Below the pieces are notes generated by a model. It was given only the letters and a program-made list of their open reading frames with translations. It was not told the origin of the DNA and made no database searches. A program made the translations under genes and the position numbers. A stretch of DNA of 64,000 nt from NCBI GenBank assembly GCA_949357655.1, contig CASHTG010000001.1:4712001-4776000 (forward strand), given 5' to 3'. Numbering within the stretch: the first letter of the stretch is position 1; every line of letters begins with the position of its first letter. This document shows positions 9,551 to 21,497 of this stretch, one piece after another. Origin of the DNA: Parascedosporium putredinis (lineage: Eukaryota > Ascomycota > Sordariomycetes > Microascales > Microascaceae).

Positions 9551-11547
9551 ATGCTGAGAAAGCGCCTCGTGCTCTACAACCTTGTCTTGGGCATCGCCCA
9601 AGTCCAGGCCGAGCAGCCCGGCTCGGCGCGGCCTGAAGGCGGAACTTCGAGACCTGGCCTGGGGCCAGCTCAACTTCCTCCACACGACGGACACGCATGG
9701 CTGGCATGCCGGCCATCTCCAAGAGTGAGTGTTCCCTTTTCTTCCGTCGTGCGCGCGAGTTTGCATAACATAGCTGGGGCCTTCCACTCCCGTCTTATGT
9801 TGCGGAGGCGAAGAGGCGAATAAGGAAGTTTTGTTTGGCTGACTCGATCTGCGTAGGGCTCAGTATTCCGCCGACTGGGGAGATTATGTTTCTTTCGCCC
9901 ACCATATGCGCAAAAAGGCCGACGACAATAACGTCGATCTCCTCGTAATCGATACCGGCGATCGAGTCGAGGGCAACGGGCTGTACGATGCTTCCAACCC
10001 CAAGGGCCTCTTCACCTACGACATTTTCAAGGAGCAGAATGTCGACATCATCTGCAGTGGAAACCACGAGTTGTATAGATCGGAGACGGCGGAGCGCGAG
10101 GTCACGCACAACATCCCCAACTTCAAGGGTCGCTACCTCGCTTCCAACCTCGACTACATCAACCCCAAGACCGGCGAGCAGGAACCCATGGCCCAGCGGT
10201 ATAGGAGGTTCAAGACCAAGAACCAGGGGATAGACATCGTCGCGTTCGGTTTCCTCTTCGACTTCACCGGAAACGACAAGAATACCGTTGTCATCCCCGC
10301 GAGGCAGGTGATCAAGGAAGAGTGGTTCCAGAACGCCATCCGCGAGGATGCGGACGTCTTCATCATCATCGGCCACGTCGGGCTCAGGATGGAAGAGCTC
10401 AAGCTCATCCACCGCGCGATCCGTCAGGCTAACTGGAACAGCCCGATCCTGGTTTTTGCCGGCCACGCGCACGTGCGCGATGCGGTCAACTTCGACGCCA
10501 AGGCCGCGGGTATCGCCAGCGGCCGGTATTTCGAGACGATTGGATGGATGTCGGTCGAGGGTCTCAAGACGAAAGAGAAGAACGAGGTGGAAGACCGCGC
10601 CCTCAATGCCGGTCTCAAATTCCACCGCCGCTATATCGACAACAACGTCCTCGGCATGTACCACCACAGCGGCTTGGATGGGGAAACCTTCCCCACCGAG
10701 CACGGGCGCAATGTAAGCGCGGCCATCTCGCGCGCGCGAAAGGTGCTTGACCTGGATTACAAGTATGGATGCGCGCCAAAGACGCTCTGGCTCACCCGTG
10801 CCGCCCACGATGGGGAGGATAGCATCTTTACCTGGCTGAACGAAACAGTCCTTCCCGATGTTGTGACCAAGAAAGGAAGGGAGGAAAATGCGCGGGTAGC
10901 CATCTTCAACACTGGGGGCATTCGCTTTGATATCTTCAAGGGCGCCTTTACGCGCGACAGCACCTACCTCGTCAGCCCTTTTATCAGCACCTTGAAGTAC
11001 ATCCCCGATGTCCCCTACGATGTCGCCCGCAAGGTCATCACGATTTTGAACAGTGGCGGCCACATCTTTTCTGGCAGCGACCTGGATCCCAGGTACATGG
11101 CCCTACCGCAAAAGTGGGCAGGCAAAGACCTGCGCCAGGCGCCCACGATGCCGGGACCCCGGCTGGAGCTGAGAGGCGATTCTGAGCAGATTAGGCTTTC
11201 GGGCGATGGCGAGGGTAGCAGGGACAAAGATAAGGACAAGGACAAGGTTCGCACGGAGGGTTATACTACGGAGGACGACTTTGGAAAGGATGGCGACGAC
11301 ACGGTCCACGCGCCTGTGCCCTACTTCAACGTGCCCAACTGCATCCAGAGCGAGATTGGCTTCCCCGAGAAAGACGACCCGGAAAAGGTGGACCTTGTCT
11401 TTATCGAGTTCATCACCCCCTTCATCCTTCAGGCCCTCACGTTCGCTGGGGGAATATGGCCCCAAGGACGTCGAGTCGTACTCTAAAGAGACATTTACCG
11501 AGCTCATGGCGGGGTGGATCAAGAAGAATTGGAAGTCCGACTGTTAA
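9551..11547 (+). CDS. Secreted/vacuolar calcineurin-like phosphoesterase (YHR202W-type, 5'-nucleotidase-like)
   Basis: A binuclear metallophosphoesterase with the complete motif set: HTTDTHGW (D-x-H), DTGDRVEGNG (GD), SGNHELY (GNHE), HVGL and FAGHAHVRD (GHxH). The N-terminus has a basic-plus-hydrophobic signal peptide (to about residue 20, ending VQA). Exons 9551-9724 and 9857-11547; intron 9725-9856 has donor GTGAGT and acceptor GTAG and joins in phase. The frame breaks twice. One base appears extra near 9630, before the LRDLAWGQLNFLHTTDTHGW segment. One G appears extra in the G5 run at 11448-11452, before EYGPKDVESYSKETFTELMA. Corrected length is 620 aa. The family includes yeast YHR202W and relatives annotated as Ser/Thr phosphatase or 5'-nucleotidase; the substrate cannot be told from sequence. 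Confidence 0.85.
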
Positions 11548-13707
11548 GCTACGGCAAAAATGTCCGCGTCGCCATTCTGCCCTCCTGGCACCAGCTCTTG
11601 GAACAGCTGGGTTTTTCCTTCGTTTTTATTTCGTTTCGGTTTCTCTCTCTCCCTTCCATCATCTTGCCTTTCTTCCCCTTGCTACTTACTCTTTGCCCGC
11701 TGTTTTCTTGGATGGACCTTGCGGATTGGCGCTTTTTCTCACACCCTTGTGTTTTTCGCTTTCGTTTTGTGTCCTTTTTGTTTGCAACCAGGCTTTTTTT
11801 GGTCCTCGGAAACACACGAAAGCCGCGCCCCGGTTTACGGTGTCGACGACGACAGGCGTATTGTACCGCAGGAGCTACATCGCACCCGGAGCATATTATA
11901 CCAGATACGAGCTTTATTAGAATAGTTGGAGAATCAATCATATGGACGAACCTGCAGCATTGGGTCTGTTCGGTCCACGATGAATAACACGGATCTCAAG
12001 TCGCTAGACAACCTGATGGCATAATTCGCATGAACAATTCAGGTGAATGAGTTCTAAGGCCGCTGTTGCGCCAAATGCAACAAACATGGAAGGGCTTATG
12101 CCATCATTTTTCGGCGCGAAGAAGCAATCCGTTTATATGAGAAATTTGTCATATTCTGGTGTTTAGCTGCAGGTAGACCATATCCACTTCCGCCAAATTT
12201 GGTCTCTTGATTCGAAAGCTTCATCAAGACTCGAGATGCATATTTAGAAAGAAGCGAGATCGGATGCTTCCGACTGCTAAATCGCCCGCTCGATGAATGG
12301 GTAGCCTTTGAGAGCAGCTTGAAGCGCAGGGTCTGATAAACAGTCGAAGCAAGCTCTGGGCAGCGATAACGGAAATGTCTTGGCGACGGCGGGTTCCGCC
12401 GCGGACCTGGTTCTCTCGAGGAGTGGGGAGTGGACTAGGCGAGTGCTTCCTTGGCGAGAGGAAGTGGGATGCATGAGCTTATCAGCCTTATCAAGAAAAA
12501 GCTCACGTCAAGCTGGGCCACGGCTGATAAGACCCTTGCGCTCTCACTGGGTCCCAGCCTTTTCCTCTTCCCCACGGAATTTCCAACCGGGACAGCTTAT
12601 TTCTCCAAACCAATTGAAGTGCTTCTGAATGCGAGAAAAGCCGTTTAATTGTGGAGCTGAGGTCTCCCACTTCCTCAACGCGACGATAATAATCCGGAAT
12701 GGTTCGCGCCTGGGCCTGAGCGAGCCATGAGAAGGAGTTCTGCCTCCACCCACTGGGATCCCACTCGCTGGCCAATGATCAAGCCTGGCAAAGTCTTATC
12801 TCGTCCTCGACCATGGATGCTCTATTTAGAATGAATCTCCACCAAGAGAGCAACACCCAGTCATAGAGCTCCACTGCCTTGGGCCCCTCGTGTGCCCGGC
12901 GAGATGACAGGCATATCTCCTAACGCGGCCAAGACCCAGCTTCCGGGGACATGAACAACGCCGACCAGGGCCTAGGAGTTTATTAAGCCCCCTCATGATA
13001 GTATAGTAATAGTACTTCGAGTCCGAAAAGGCACGGGAGAGCTAGCAGAACACGGTCAGAGTCTTCCGGTGCCCCACCAAGACCGCATCCCACACTTTGC
13101 GAGAGGAGCCTTTCCTTGCCCGATGTAGGAGGCTTTCGAGATTTAGCTCCTAGTGGAGAGCCGGCGACTGCCAAGGCTGGGACTTTTTGCGGCCCATCAT
13201 CCCCCACTGCTTACACTCTCGATTCTTTTTCCCAATGAATGTGACAAACAGAATGATCTTGGCTTCCATGTCTTGGCAGTCGAGTGGCCAATCCCGTGTG
13301 CCGCATTCGTGCTCAAGGGATCGATATCGAAAAGAAAGCTGGGACATCCATGTGCCGCCAAGGTGGATTCTCTATCAATTGATTTCCAAGACTCCTTCCT
13401 ATTACTCTCCTGGGGCGACACGGAGGAGGGGATCCATGAGTTGAGGCGGGAAAGTGAAACAGGTCTTGGGCTTGGGAGGCTTGTCTCAACGACTATATGA
13501 AGCTCCTGGTATCCCCTTGATCGAACCTTGGAGATGTTCTCGTCCAGATCTACAGATTCAATAAAAGTTCAACTTCAAAACGAGGGCGATCTTCACCCAT
13601 TTCCTCTGGGCTCATTCCTTTATACACCACGACTTGACCAATCCTAACGCATCACTGATCCCGTGTATCAAACCCACCTCCTCTCCAATAGCGAAAAGCA
13701 CAGCGCC
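11548..13707. other. Intergenic; possible gene relic on the - strand
   Basis: 2.2 kb. 11560-11800 is T-rich, as in a 3' UTR. On the - strand, 12775-12503 and then 12474-12277 are open and read like ordinary protein (segments RTIPDYYRRVEEVGDL and FDCLSDPALQAALKGYPFIE). The first has no ATG and they lie in different frames. This could be a broken gene or a decayed relic; I cannot name it. The last 200 bp should hold the transporter promoter. Confidence 0.35.
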
Positions 13708-16264
13708 ATGTCGACAAAGACAGCTCCCCTCAGCCAAGGGGTAGGCTATGGCGTGATATTAGGTGTTGGCTTCTTTTCGCCATCTCAATGGTAAGGAGTT
13801 GGAACCCACCCAGAAACCGTTTTTCTCCCCTCCTTTCCCCGTTCCTAGGGGACCCGCCTCCTCGTAGCTTTCCCGCCAGCGCCTTACAGGGCACCACGAG
13901 CTGCCGTGGTGTCCGGCCCCTTCTCTCCTGGGAATGGCGTTGCCGCTTGCCAGATGTGGTCCCCGTTCCGAGCCATGCCGCGTTATACTAGCTCTAACAC
14001 ACTTGGCTATTTGTCCTTATTAGATTGCCACCACATACATTCTTAAGCGCTTCCGCCGCGAGGTGCAGACATCGGAGATGTTCTCCACCGCCGGTAGGTC
14101 CGCCAAGAGCGGTCTCGTCGGCTCGGCTGTCGTGTCCTCGTGGACGTGGGCCGCGACCCTTCTCCAGAGCACCGGTGTCTGCTACCGGTACGGCGTCTCG
14201 GGACCCTTTTGGTACGCCTCCGGCGCCACCGTGCAGATCTTGCTGTTTGCGACCCTGGCCATCGAGTTGAAGAGGAGGGCACCCAATGCGCACACATTCC
14301 TGGAGGTTATCAAGGCGAGGTATGGCACTGCTGCCCATGCCGTTTTCATCGTCTTTGGCCTCGTTACAAGTAAGTAGTGATACCCGCCGTACCGCTTCAA
14401 AGGAGGATGGCAACTAACATGATTGTGTTTTTAGACGTTTTGGTTACTCTGATGCTACTGACTGGTGGAAGCGCCACCGTCAACGCGCTTACGGGTGTTC
14501 CTACTGTCGCTGCCATCTTCCTCCTACCCCTAGGTGTGACGATGTACACGTTGATCGGAGGTCTCAAGGCCACTCTTTTGACTGATTACATCCACACCCT
14601 CATGATGTTGATCATCATCATCATGTTTGCTTTCACCGTCTACTCCACATCGGACCTTTTGGGTAGCCCGGCCAAGATGTACCAGCTTCTCAAGGAAGCC
14701 AGCGAGGCTCATCCTGTGGAGGGTAACGAGCAGGGTAGCTACTTGACCATGCGATCGAGCAACGGTATCAAGTTCTTCATCATCAACATTGGTAAGTAGT
14801 CTCGGGATAAGGCATGGTTTTCTACGCGACGTGGACTTGATTACTGACGGGTTATGCAGTCGGCAACTTCGGAACCGTCTTCCTTGACAACGGCTACTAC
14901 AACAAGGCTATTGCTGCTAGCCCTGTCCATGCTTTCCCTGGCTATGTCATCGGCGGTGTAAGTCTTGAAGTTTTTCCGCCAAACCTGCGCCGTTATCTAA
15001 CTGAAGAAAACAGATCTCTTGGTTCCCCGTGCCCTTCTTGACGGCCACCACCATGGGTCTCGCCGCCCTCGCGCTCGAGTCCAACCCCATCTGGCCGACC
15101 TACCCCAACCGCATCCCCGAGGCCGAGGTGTCTGCTGGCTTGGCCCTACCCTACGCCGCCATTGCCCTCCTCGGCAAGGGAGGCGCTGCTGCGACACTCC
15201 TTTTGGTTTTCATTGCCGTCATCTCCTCTTTCAACTCGGAGCTGATTGCCGTGTCCTCCATCCTGACGTATGATGTCTACCGCACCTACATCAACCCCAA
15301 CGCCAGTGGCAAGCGCCTCATCACCATCTCCCACGCCGTCGTGATTATCTACGCCCTCGTGGCTGCCGGAATCTCCGTCGGTCTCTACTACAACGGTGTG
15401 AGCATGGGCTACCTCTACGTGCTCATGGGCGTGCTCATCTCCGCCGCCGTCCTTCCCGCCACCCTCACCCTCGTCTGGAACGGCCAGAACAAGTGGGCCG
15501 CCGCCCTGTCGCCGCCCATTGGCGCGGCCATGGCCATCACCGCCTGGCTCGTCACTGCCAAGAAGACGTGCGGCCAGCTCGACGTTGCCTGCACGGGCCA
15601 AAACGACCCCATGCTCGCCGGCAACGTCACTGCCTTGCTGTCGCCTGCGCTCCTGATTCCCGTATTCACCCTCATCTTTGGTCTCGCCAAGTATGACTGG
15701 CAATCTATGCTCCAGATCCGCAAGGCCGACGACGTTGACGAGAAGGGAGAGGTGATTATGAACCCGAACGATGTCGTTGCTGGCGACGAGGAGGCGAGGT
15801 TCCAGGATGAGCAGAAGATGCTGAAGCGGGCTCTTCGCATCGCCGTGAGCATCACCATCTTTATGTAAGTTTCCGCATCCTTCTCCTTGCCTCGTATCAT
15901 ACCTTTCCCATATTCGATGTCGGGAAGAGGCGAAAAAAGTAGAAGCGTGCGTGCTGACAAGACTCGATTTCCACAGGACTATTGCCCTTCTCATCCTCTG
16001 GCCTCTCCCCATCTATGGAAGCCGCTATGTCTTTAGCCAGTCCTTCTTCACCGGCTGGGTTGTTGTCGCCATTATCTGGATTTTCATCTCGCTGGCTCTC
16101 GTAGGAATCTACCCTCTTTGGGAGGGCCGACACACGATCATGAGGACTATTAGGGCCATTACCAAGGGCGGCGAGCCTCCGGTAGGCGGCATCATTGTGC
16201 AGGAGTCCCGGAGAGCACCTCCGCGTCTGGGACTGCGACCCCTACTAAGAAGGGAGATCAGTAA
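13708..16264 (+). CDS. DUR3-like urea/polyamine:cation symporter (sodium:solute symporter family)
   Basis: A plasma-membrane active transporter of the SSS family; DUR3 imports urea, and paralogues carry polyamines or other solutes. Six exons: 13708-13790, 14024-14369, 14435-14791, 14860-14957, 15014-15864 and 15977-16264, with canonical donors such as GTAAGG and GTAAGT. Family hallmarks are QGVGYG at the start, QTSEMFSTAGRSAKSGL with SSWTWAATLLQSTGV in TM2-3, GPFWYASGA, DYIHTLMML, DNGYYNKAIAA, SFNSELIAVSSILTYDVYR and about 15 hydrophobic segments. Two single-base deletions are inferred. One is in the T run at 13774-13777 (the frame should give GVGFFFAISM). The other is in CCC at 16207-16209, after which the tail reads ESTSASGTATPTKKGDQ and stops at 16264. 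Uncorrected, the frame would stop at 16286. Corrected length is 674 aa, typical of DUR3 relatives. Confidence 0.9.
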
Positions 16265-17094
16265 TGGAGACTCATATAAGAGGTAGGTGGCCAAGTGAAG
16301 GTCTGCACGGTTGGTGTGCGGACACGGTAGCGATGTAAATTCGGTTCTCGTTCTTTCTAGTCTGGTATTTTGAAGATGATATCCCAAGCAAAGAAATCAT
16401 GTAGAGGTTTCTAGCTCAAAAATTATGATTATTTATTTGATTACTTTTATCTCACCGGTCCGTTAAACGAGTGATAAGCACTGCATTTGATTTTATAGTA
16501 GACAACAATATACAGACTAGAAAATGAACCAGCATACTTAATACTTGGGAAAGGGGCTCAGGAAATGTAAGCGGGATCCGTATGTTCAGATCGTGAGATC
16601 AACGCCCACAAGGGGCCAAAAATCAACGCTATAGCGGGTCAAAATAAATCCAGATAGTTGAATAAAACTATGATATGACTGGAATGGATTCCAAGGAATT
16701 TCGATTGAAATATTCTTGACATGAAATTCATCAAATTATTTGCCTTGGCGATTTGCCTTATTATGCTTCGGACCTTCTTCTGGGTGGAAACGACGCTTAC
16801 CGAGCTCACCGACATTGCGGTGACAGGGGTATGTTGAAGGCATGAGTAAGCGGCTGGCGCCACCTGCTTCCCGACCTCTCGCAAGGCAGAGCTTTGGTTA
16901 CGACAACAGCCTCACCCGCCTTCCAGCTCCTGCTGCTAGTTCATTGTTCAAATCCCCCAATCGCCATCAACACACCCCACGACTGTCAGCTACCACGCAC
17001 AAAGGCTGTTCTGAAACCCTTCTTTCCCAGCGAGGTAGAGAATCGAAGCTTCCGAAATTCCCATATCCTCTGTCCTTAGTCGATACCGCTCGCC
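16265..17094. other. Intergenic between transporter and RPN5
   Basis: 830 bp, same-strand neighbours. AT-rich around 16400-16700; the right end should contain the RPN5 promoter and 5' UTR. One small ORF with a hydrophobic N-terminus is listed separately at 16721. Confidence 0.4.
16721..16837 (+). CDS. Possible small hydrophobic peptide ORF (doubtful)
   Basis: A 38-codon frame beginning MKFIKLFALAICLIM, which looks like a signal peptide, followed by a short polar segment ending in Cys and TGA. It overlaps a good splice donor (GTATGT at 16829), so it could be the first exon of a longer gene or the signal exon of a small secreted protein. It could equally be chance. No family recognised. It lies between the transporter and RPN5, on the same strand. 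Confidence 0.15.
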   Translation: MKFIKLFALAICLIMLRTFFWVETTLTELTDIAVTGVC

Positions 17095-18822
17095 ATGGCC
17101 GAAGCTGCTCTCAAGCCGGAGAAGGACTTCTCCAAGCAGGTTGACGAGCTGCTTCCCAAGGCCGAAGAACTCGCCCAGGTACATATCTTCTACCACGATG
17201 TAGTAAGAGTAATCGCACGGAATTTCTGACATTGATAAACTGCAGACCGACTTGCAAGGGGCTGTTGAAAAGCTCGGCGCCCTCGAGAAACAAACACGTC
17301 AGGTTAGCCCGACCCGCCAACGGCCTTGCATGGCCACCAAAAAAATCTACGAGCATCATTCAACCTAACATTTGACGGCGTAGGCATCCGATCTTGCATC
17401 CACATCGCGAGTACTCATCGGGGTCGTTACGATATGCAAAAATGCGGGCGATTGGAGCTTGATGAACGACCAAGTCCTGGTGCTCTCCAAGAAGCATGGG
17501 CAGCTCAAACAGGCCATCACCCGAATGGTTCAGACCGTTATGAAATTCCTCGATGAGACGCCTAACCTAGAAACGAAGCTTTCCGTCATCGAAGCCCTGC
17601 GTACCGTCACCGAGGGCAAGATTTTCGTCGAAGTCGAGCGTGCGCGCGTGACCAGAATCCTCTCCGATATCAAGAAGGAACAGGGCGATGTAAAGGGTGC
17701 CACCGAGGTTCTCTGCGAGCTTCAAGTCGAAACCTTTGGCTCTATGGATAGGAGGGAGAAGGTCGAGTTCATCCTGGCCCAGGTCGCCCTCTGCATTGAG
17801 ATTGGCGACTGGACCCAGGCGGGCATCCTCAGCCGCAAGATCAGCACCAAATACCTCGCGCGAAAACTAAAGAAGACTGCCGAGCAGCTCGAGAAGGAAA
17901 AGAAGGAAAAGGAGAAGAGGAGGCTTCGAGGAGAGGATGTTCCCGACGAAGTTGTGGATGACGTGACGGATCTCAAGCTCCGATATTACGAGCAACAAAT
18001 CATCCTGGCCAAGCATGACAGCAAGTACCTTGACGTCTGCAAGCACTACAGACAGGTCCTGGATACGGAGGCTGTGGAGGAGGACCCTTCCAAACTTCAT
18101 CCGGTACGTTCGCGATCGCTGTTACCATGCTGTTATCCCTCTGCCGTCTTCCCTATCCACGTATGCTAACCTGGTCCTCGCTTTAGGTTCTGCAACGAAT
18201 CATTTACTTCGTCATCCTTGCCCCCTATGATAATGAGCAGCACGACCTCCTACACCGAATTCTCCGGGACACCCGAAACTCTCAAGTTCCCCTTGATGCC
18301 GAGCTCCTGAAGCTTTTCACCGTCCACGAACTTATGCGCTGGCCCGAGGTCTCGAAGAAGTTTGGACCTCATCTCTGCGACACGGACGTCTTCGATGTCA
18401 AGGAGGGCTCCGACGAGGAGGCCCATCAGCGATGGAAGGATCTCCGAAAGCGAGTCATTGAGCATAACGTCCGTGTTGTTGCCAAGTACTACACTCGTAT
18501 CCAGATGGGCCGCCTCACTGAGCTCCTGGATCTCGCCGAGGACGAGACGGAGAAGTATATCAGCGAGCTGGTCACATCCAAGACCGTATACGCCAAGATT
18601 GATAGGCCTGCGCGGATTGTCAGTTTCGCCAAGCCTCGTGATGCGGACGACATCTTGAACGAGTGGAGTTATAACATGAAGAGCCTATTGGGCTTGCTCG
18701 AAAGGATTGACCATCTCATTACCAAGGAGGAGATGATGGCTAATATCCAAGCCAAGTCAAAAAGGCGAGGTAAAGAAGGGTTCTGTTTGTGGGGGAGTGC
18801 TGATGGAGAAGTACAGCGGTAA
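17095..18822 (+). CDS. RPN5: 26S proteasome regulatory subunit RPN5 (lid, PCI domain)
   Basis: A structural subunit of the proteasome lid. Exons 17095-17178, 17246-17302, 17384-18103 and 18187-18822; introns are 67-83 nt with in-phase joins. The N-terminal part is helical solenoid (ETKLSVIEALRTVTEGKIFVE, with MDRREKVEFILAQVALCIE further on). A lysine/glutamate-rich helix follows (QLEKEKKEKEKRR). The C-terminal PCI region contains LLKLFTVHELMRWPE, RVIEHNVRVVAKYYTRIQM and the diagnostic KIDRPARIVSFAKPRDADDIL, with ERIDHLITKEEMMANIQ near the end. The model is 498 aa, the usual length, with no frame breaks. The extreme C-terminus is uncertain: a possible 47-nt intron at 18770-18816 (GTAAAG...CAG) would give a 487-aa version ending AVTNSG at 18836. 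Confidence 0.94.
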
Positions 18823-19101
18823 CGAACAGTGGCTAAGGGGCTGACAAGGACTTCTGATGAGTCTTGTGAGGATGGAGTATGCGTGTGTACTAGTAATTCA
18901 AGCTAGAGGTGTCCTGCTTATGGACTGATGTTTACCGTTCATAGAAATGGTTGGCTTGGGAACAGGAGTGTCTCGTCCTTTTACTATCGCCCGTGACTTG
19001 TAACTGTTGGCCTAGACAATGTAGTTTGGATGGTATCTTGAAGTGTATTCTTTACGTCTATGTCTATCTTCTGGTCTTCTATTATAATGCTGTCTAAATA
19101 C

Positions 19102-20122
19102 CTATGACAGCTTGGGGCTGTCCTTTTCTTCGAGTTGCTCCGCAAACTTGCGGATGAAGCCTGTGATGGGCATCATCCATTCCCTTGTAATGGGCACATA
19201 ATGGCCGCCGGGATGCAGGGCCTCCAGCGGGTCCACGCAGCGCTCGACGAGCCCTCTGCTGCGGGCCTCCTCCACCACTGTATCGAGACCGCCAATGTAG
19301 TGCAGGGTCGGGGTGCGGATGGCGGGCTCATACAGCCACTGAACCTCGTCCACGGGCATGAAGAAGCCCGAGTACACGACGGCGAACTGGAGGGGCCGGC
19401 CCGCGTTGGCCTCCCTCAGCGCGGCGGCCCACCCTTCGGCGGCGGCGGGAGGCTTCCTCGCATCGGGGCCGGCCTCGAGCGCGGCGGCCACCATGGCAGC
19501 GACGGCGCCGCCCTGGGAAAGCCAACGACGCCGTGCACGCCGCCGGCGTCGGCGATGGCGCGGGCGACGGCGCGCATGCCCTCGTCGAAACCGAAGAGGG
19601 TCGGGGTAGCGGCGTCGCGGCGGAACCAGGCCCAGCTGTCCAGCTCATCGTCCTCGGGGGCGGTGTGCTGGACGTCTGAGGCGGGGACGAAGCCGGGGAT
19701 GTCGGAGGGGCGGAGGCGCATGGGGGCGGTGGGGTAGTGAAGGGTGAGGGAGGCGTCTAGCGGGGCGAGGGACTTGGCGAGGAGTTTCTCGAGGGCGCGG
19801 GTTTTGGCGCGGAAGAGGGGGCCGGACTGGGTGTAGCCTGGTGTTTGCCGTCCGCCGTCCGACAGGGGAAGGGGGTGGTTCTTAGTATTTGGTTTGGTCT
19901 AGTAGGGGGTGCCGTGCTGCCTCGGCCCTCTTTTTCTTTCTGATTCTTTGCGATCAGAAGGGAAGGGAGACGGACGTACCGTGTAACATGAGAACCTTGA
20001 GCTCCTTCTTCGGGACCTTGGGGGCCTTGGGGGCTCTTTGGTTCTGCTTGCTAGGCTGGGGCTTTGTAGAGGCCGGGCGGGAGGGCCCGCTCTCGGAGGG
20101 TGGGTGTGGGAGTGTCCGACAT
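19102..20122 (-). CDS. FSH-family serine hydrolase (FSH1-like), copy 1
   Basis: An alpha/beta hydrolase of the fungal FSH family; members act as small esterases or thioesterases. Exons 20122-19980 and 19837-19102; the intron (142 nt) has donor GTACGT. The protein begins MSDTPTPT, then a low-complexity P/K/S stretch and KKELKVLMLHGYTQSGPLF, the usual FSH start. Other motifs are SWAWFRRD, the nucleophile elbow GFSQGGAV, YSGFFMP, GGLDTVV (Asp) and HPGGHYVPI (His). Two frame breaks are inferred: one extra base in the GGG (+ strand) at 20098-20100, and one missing base in AAA at 19518-19520, exactly inside the codons for the nucleophile motif. Corrected length is 292 aa. The next gene upstream on the same strand is ATP18. 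Substrate unknown. Confidence 0.85.
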
Positions 20123-21060
20123 GGCTCTTGCGAAACGGAGAGTGGACGGGAGTCGGATGGTGGTGGCTGCACGGGTCAACCTTGGTAGCGGTTGATAAAG
20201 GGCTAACATGAACGGGAAGTGGAAAAAGAATATATCCCCCTGACAACAGGGAACTGTTCTGGATTGGGGGAGCAAATGCTCTTCTATCGTAGCGTCCGGT
20301 TGAGTCACTTCGCCGTCAAGTGTCACGTATCCTAGGTATACGTGGTGAGTGGGGCTTGATATTGAGGGGTGTGGTTGTGATGGTTTATAATCTTACTCGG
20401 TTGCTTAGAATGACAGGAATTACAAGACTAAGGAAGACTATAAGAAAATCTACGCCTTCGAGATAAATCCTAACCTTGGCACTGAAGCGACAAAGAAAAA
20501 GGGAAAAAAAGAAAGAAGGAGGGATGAGAAAGAAGTGAGGACTACAGAGGCTTCCTTCAACTGCTGGACTAAGTCGGAGATGGGGAGGGTGATAGAAGCT
20601 AAAAGACCCAGGCCCGGCAATTGCTACGGGTCACGTGAACAGCGCCGAGGTGGACCGAACTTGAAGACCGGCTCGGCTAGGGGCAGACGACGGGGGCATG
20701 TTTGCGTCAAGTTTTGTTGGTGATTTCACGAGGGCGAGAGGTATGTTACAGTAGATGATTGCTAGGAGGCGATGTTGCTTGTTGTCACTGCATGGGAAAG
20801 GCAACCGTGGATATGGGGAGAATCGCCGATTCCGGAACATAGCCGGGGATTCTGACTTCGACATTGAGAGGCACCACCACACGAGTGCTTGTTTGCTCGG
20901 ATATGTGCAATTGGCTGCTAAGGCCAGGTCAATTGGCAGCAAGCTGCGGATATTTTGCGTCTATGATACAATTCCTCCCATTCCAGGAGAGTTGAGGACT
21001 CTGAGCGAGATGGGGTGATGAGAAAGTTTCTAATGCATGTCCGGCAGAATATCTTCCAGT
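20123..21060. other. Intergenic between FSH-1 and ATP18
   Basis: 938 bp, upstream of FSH-1 and downstream of ATP18 (both -). Purine-rich near 20490-20540. No gene seen. Confidence 0.45.
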
Positions 21061-21497
21061 TTAGTGAGCGGCGCCCGCGTTGGGGTTTCGGGGGTCGTTC
21101 TTCCACTCGGGGCCTGCGGTCGTTGTTAGAATTGATGCTTGCTTCACGGGAGGGGAAAAAAGGGTCCTAAGCGGCGAGAAAGGGTAGATGCGTACCGGCC
21201 ATCATGGCATTTTGCGCAGAGTTGGCACCGTAGGCGATGATGAGGCCTGGTGATTTGAGTTAGCGGGCAAGTCCGGGAAGGCTTGGTGAGCCCATTGGCA
21301 TGTTTGACAAATAGATTTCCTACGTACCAGCAATGAAGAAGGGAGCCATCGGCTTGACTGTTGTCGCGGTGAGGCTAGATTAGCTTTCGATGGTTCATCT
21401 GCGGGAGGGGAAAAATTCGCTCCGATCTGCCGACGAGGAATGGACCTACCGATGGGGCTGGGGAACTTCTTGAGGGGGTTAAACCGAACCAGGTCAT
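21061..21497 (-). CDS. ATP18: ATP synthase subunit j, mitochondrial
   Basis: A single-pass inner-membrane subunit of the F1Fo ATP synthase. Four tiny exons: 21497-21450 (48 nt), 21357-21328 (30), 21246-21196 (51) and 21113-21061 (53). All introns are GT...AG with in-phase joins. The product has the family pattern: a basic NPLKKFPSPIVKPMAPFF start, one transmembrane helix (residues about 22-38, including GLIIAYGANSAQNAMMA) and the polar tail EWKNDPRNPN, ending AGAAH and TAA. One T is inferred to be missing from the run at 21481-21483 (minus-strand GGTTTAACC), without which exon 1 does not give NPLKKF. Corrected length is 60 aa, normal for Atp18. Easily missed by gene finders because of the short exons and frame error. 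Confidence 0.9.

Noticed and set aside
9795..11063. 422-codon open frame antisense to the phosphoesterase
   Set aside because: A shadow frame: the + strand carries all five metallophosphoesterase motifs, and the antisense translation is unlike any family.
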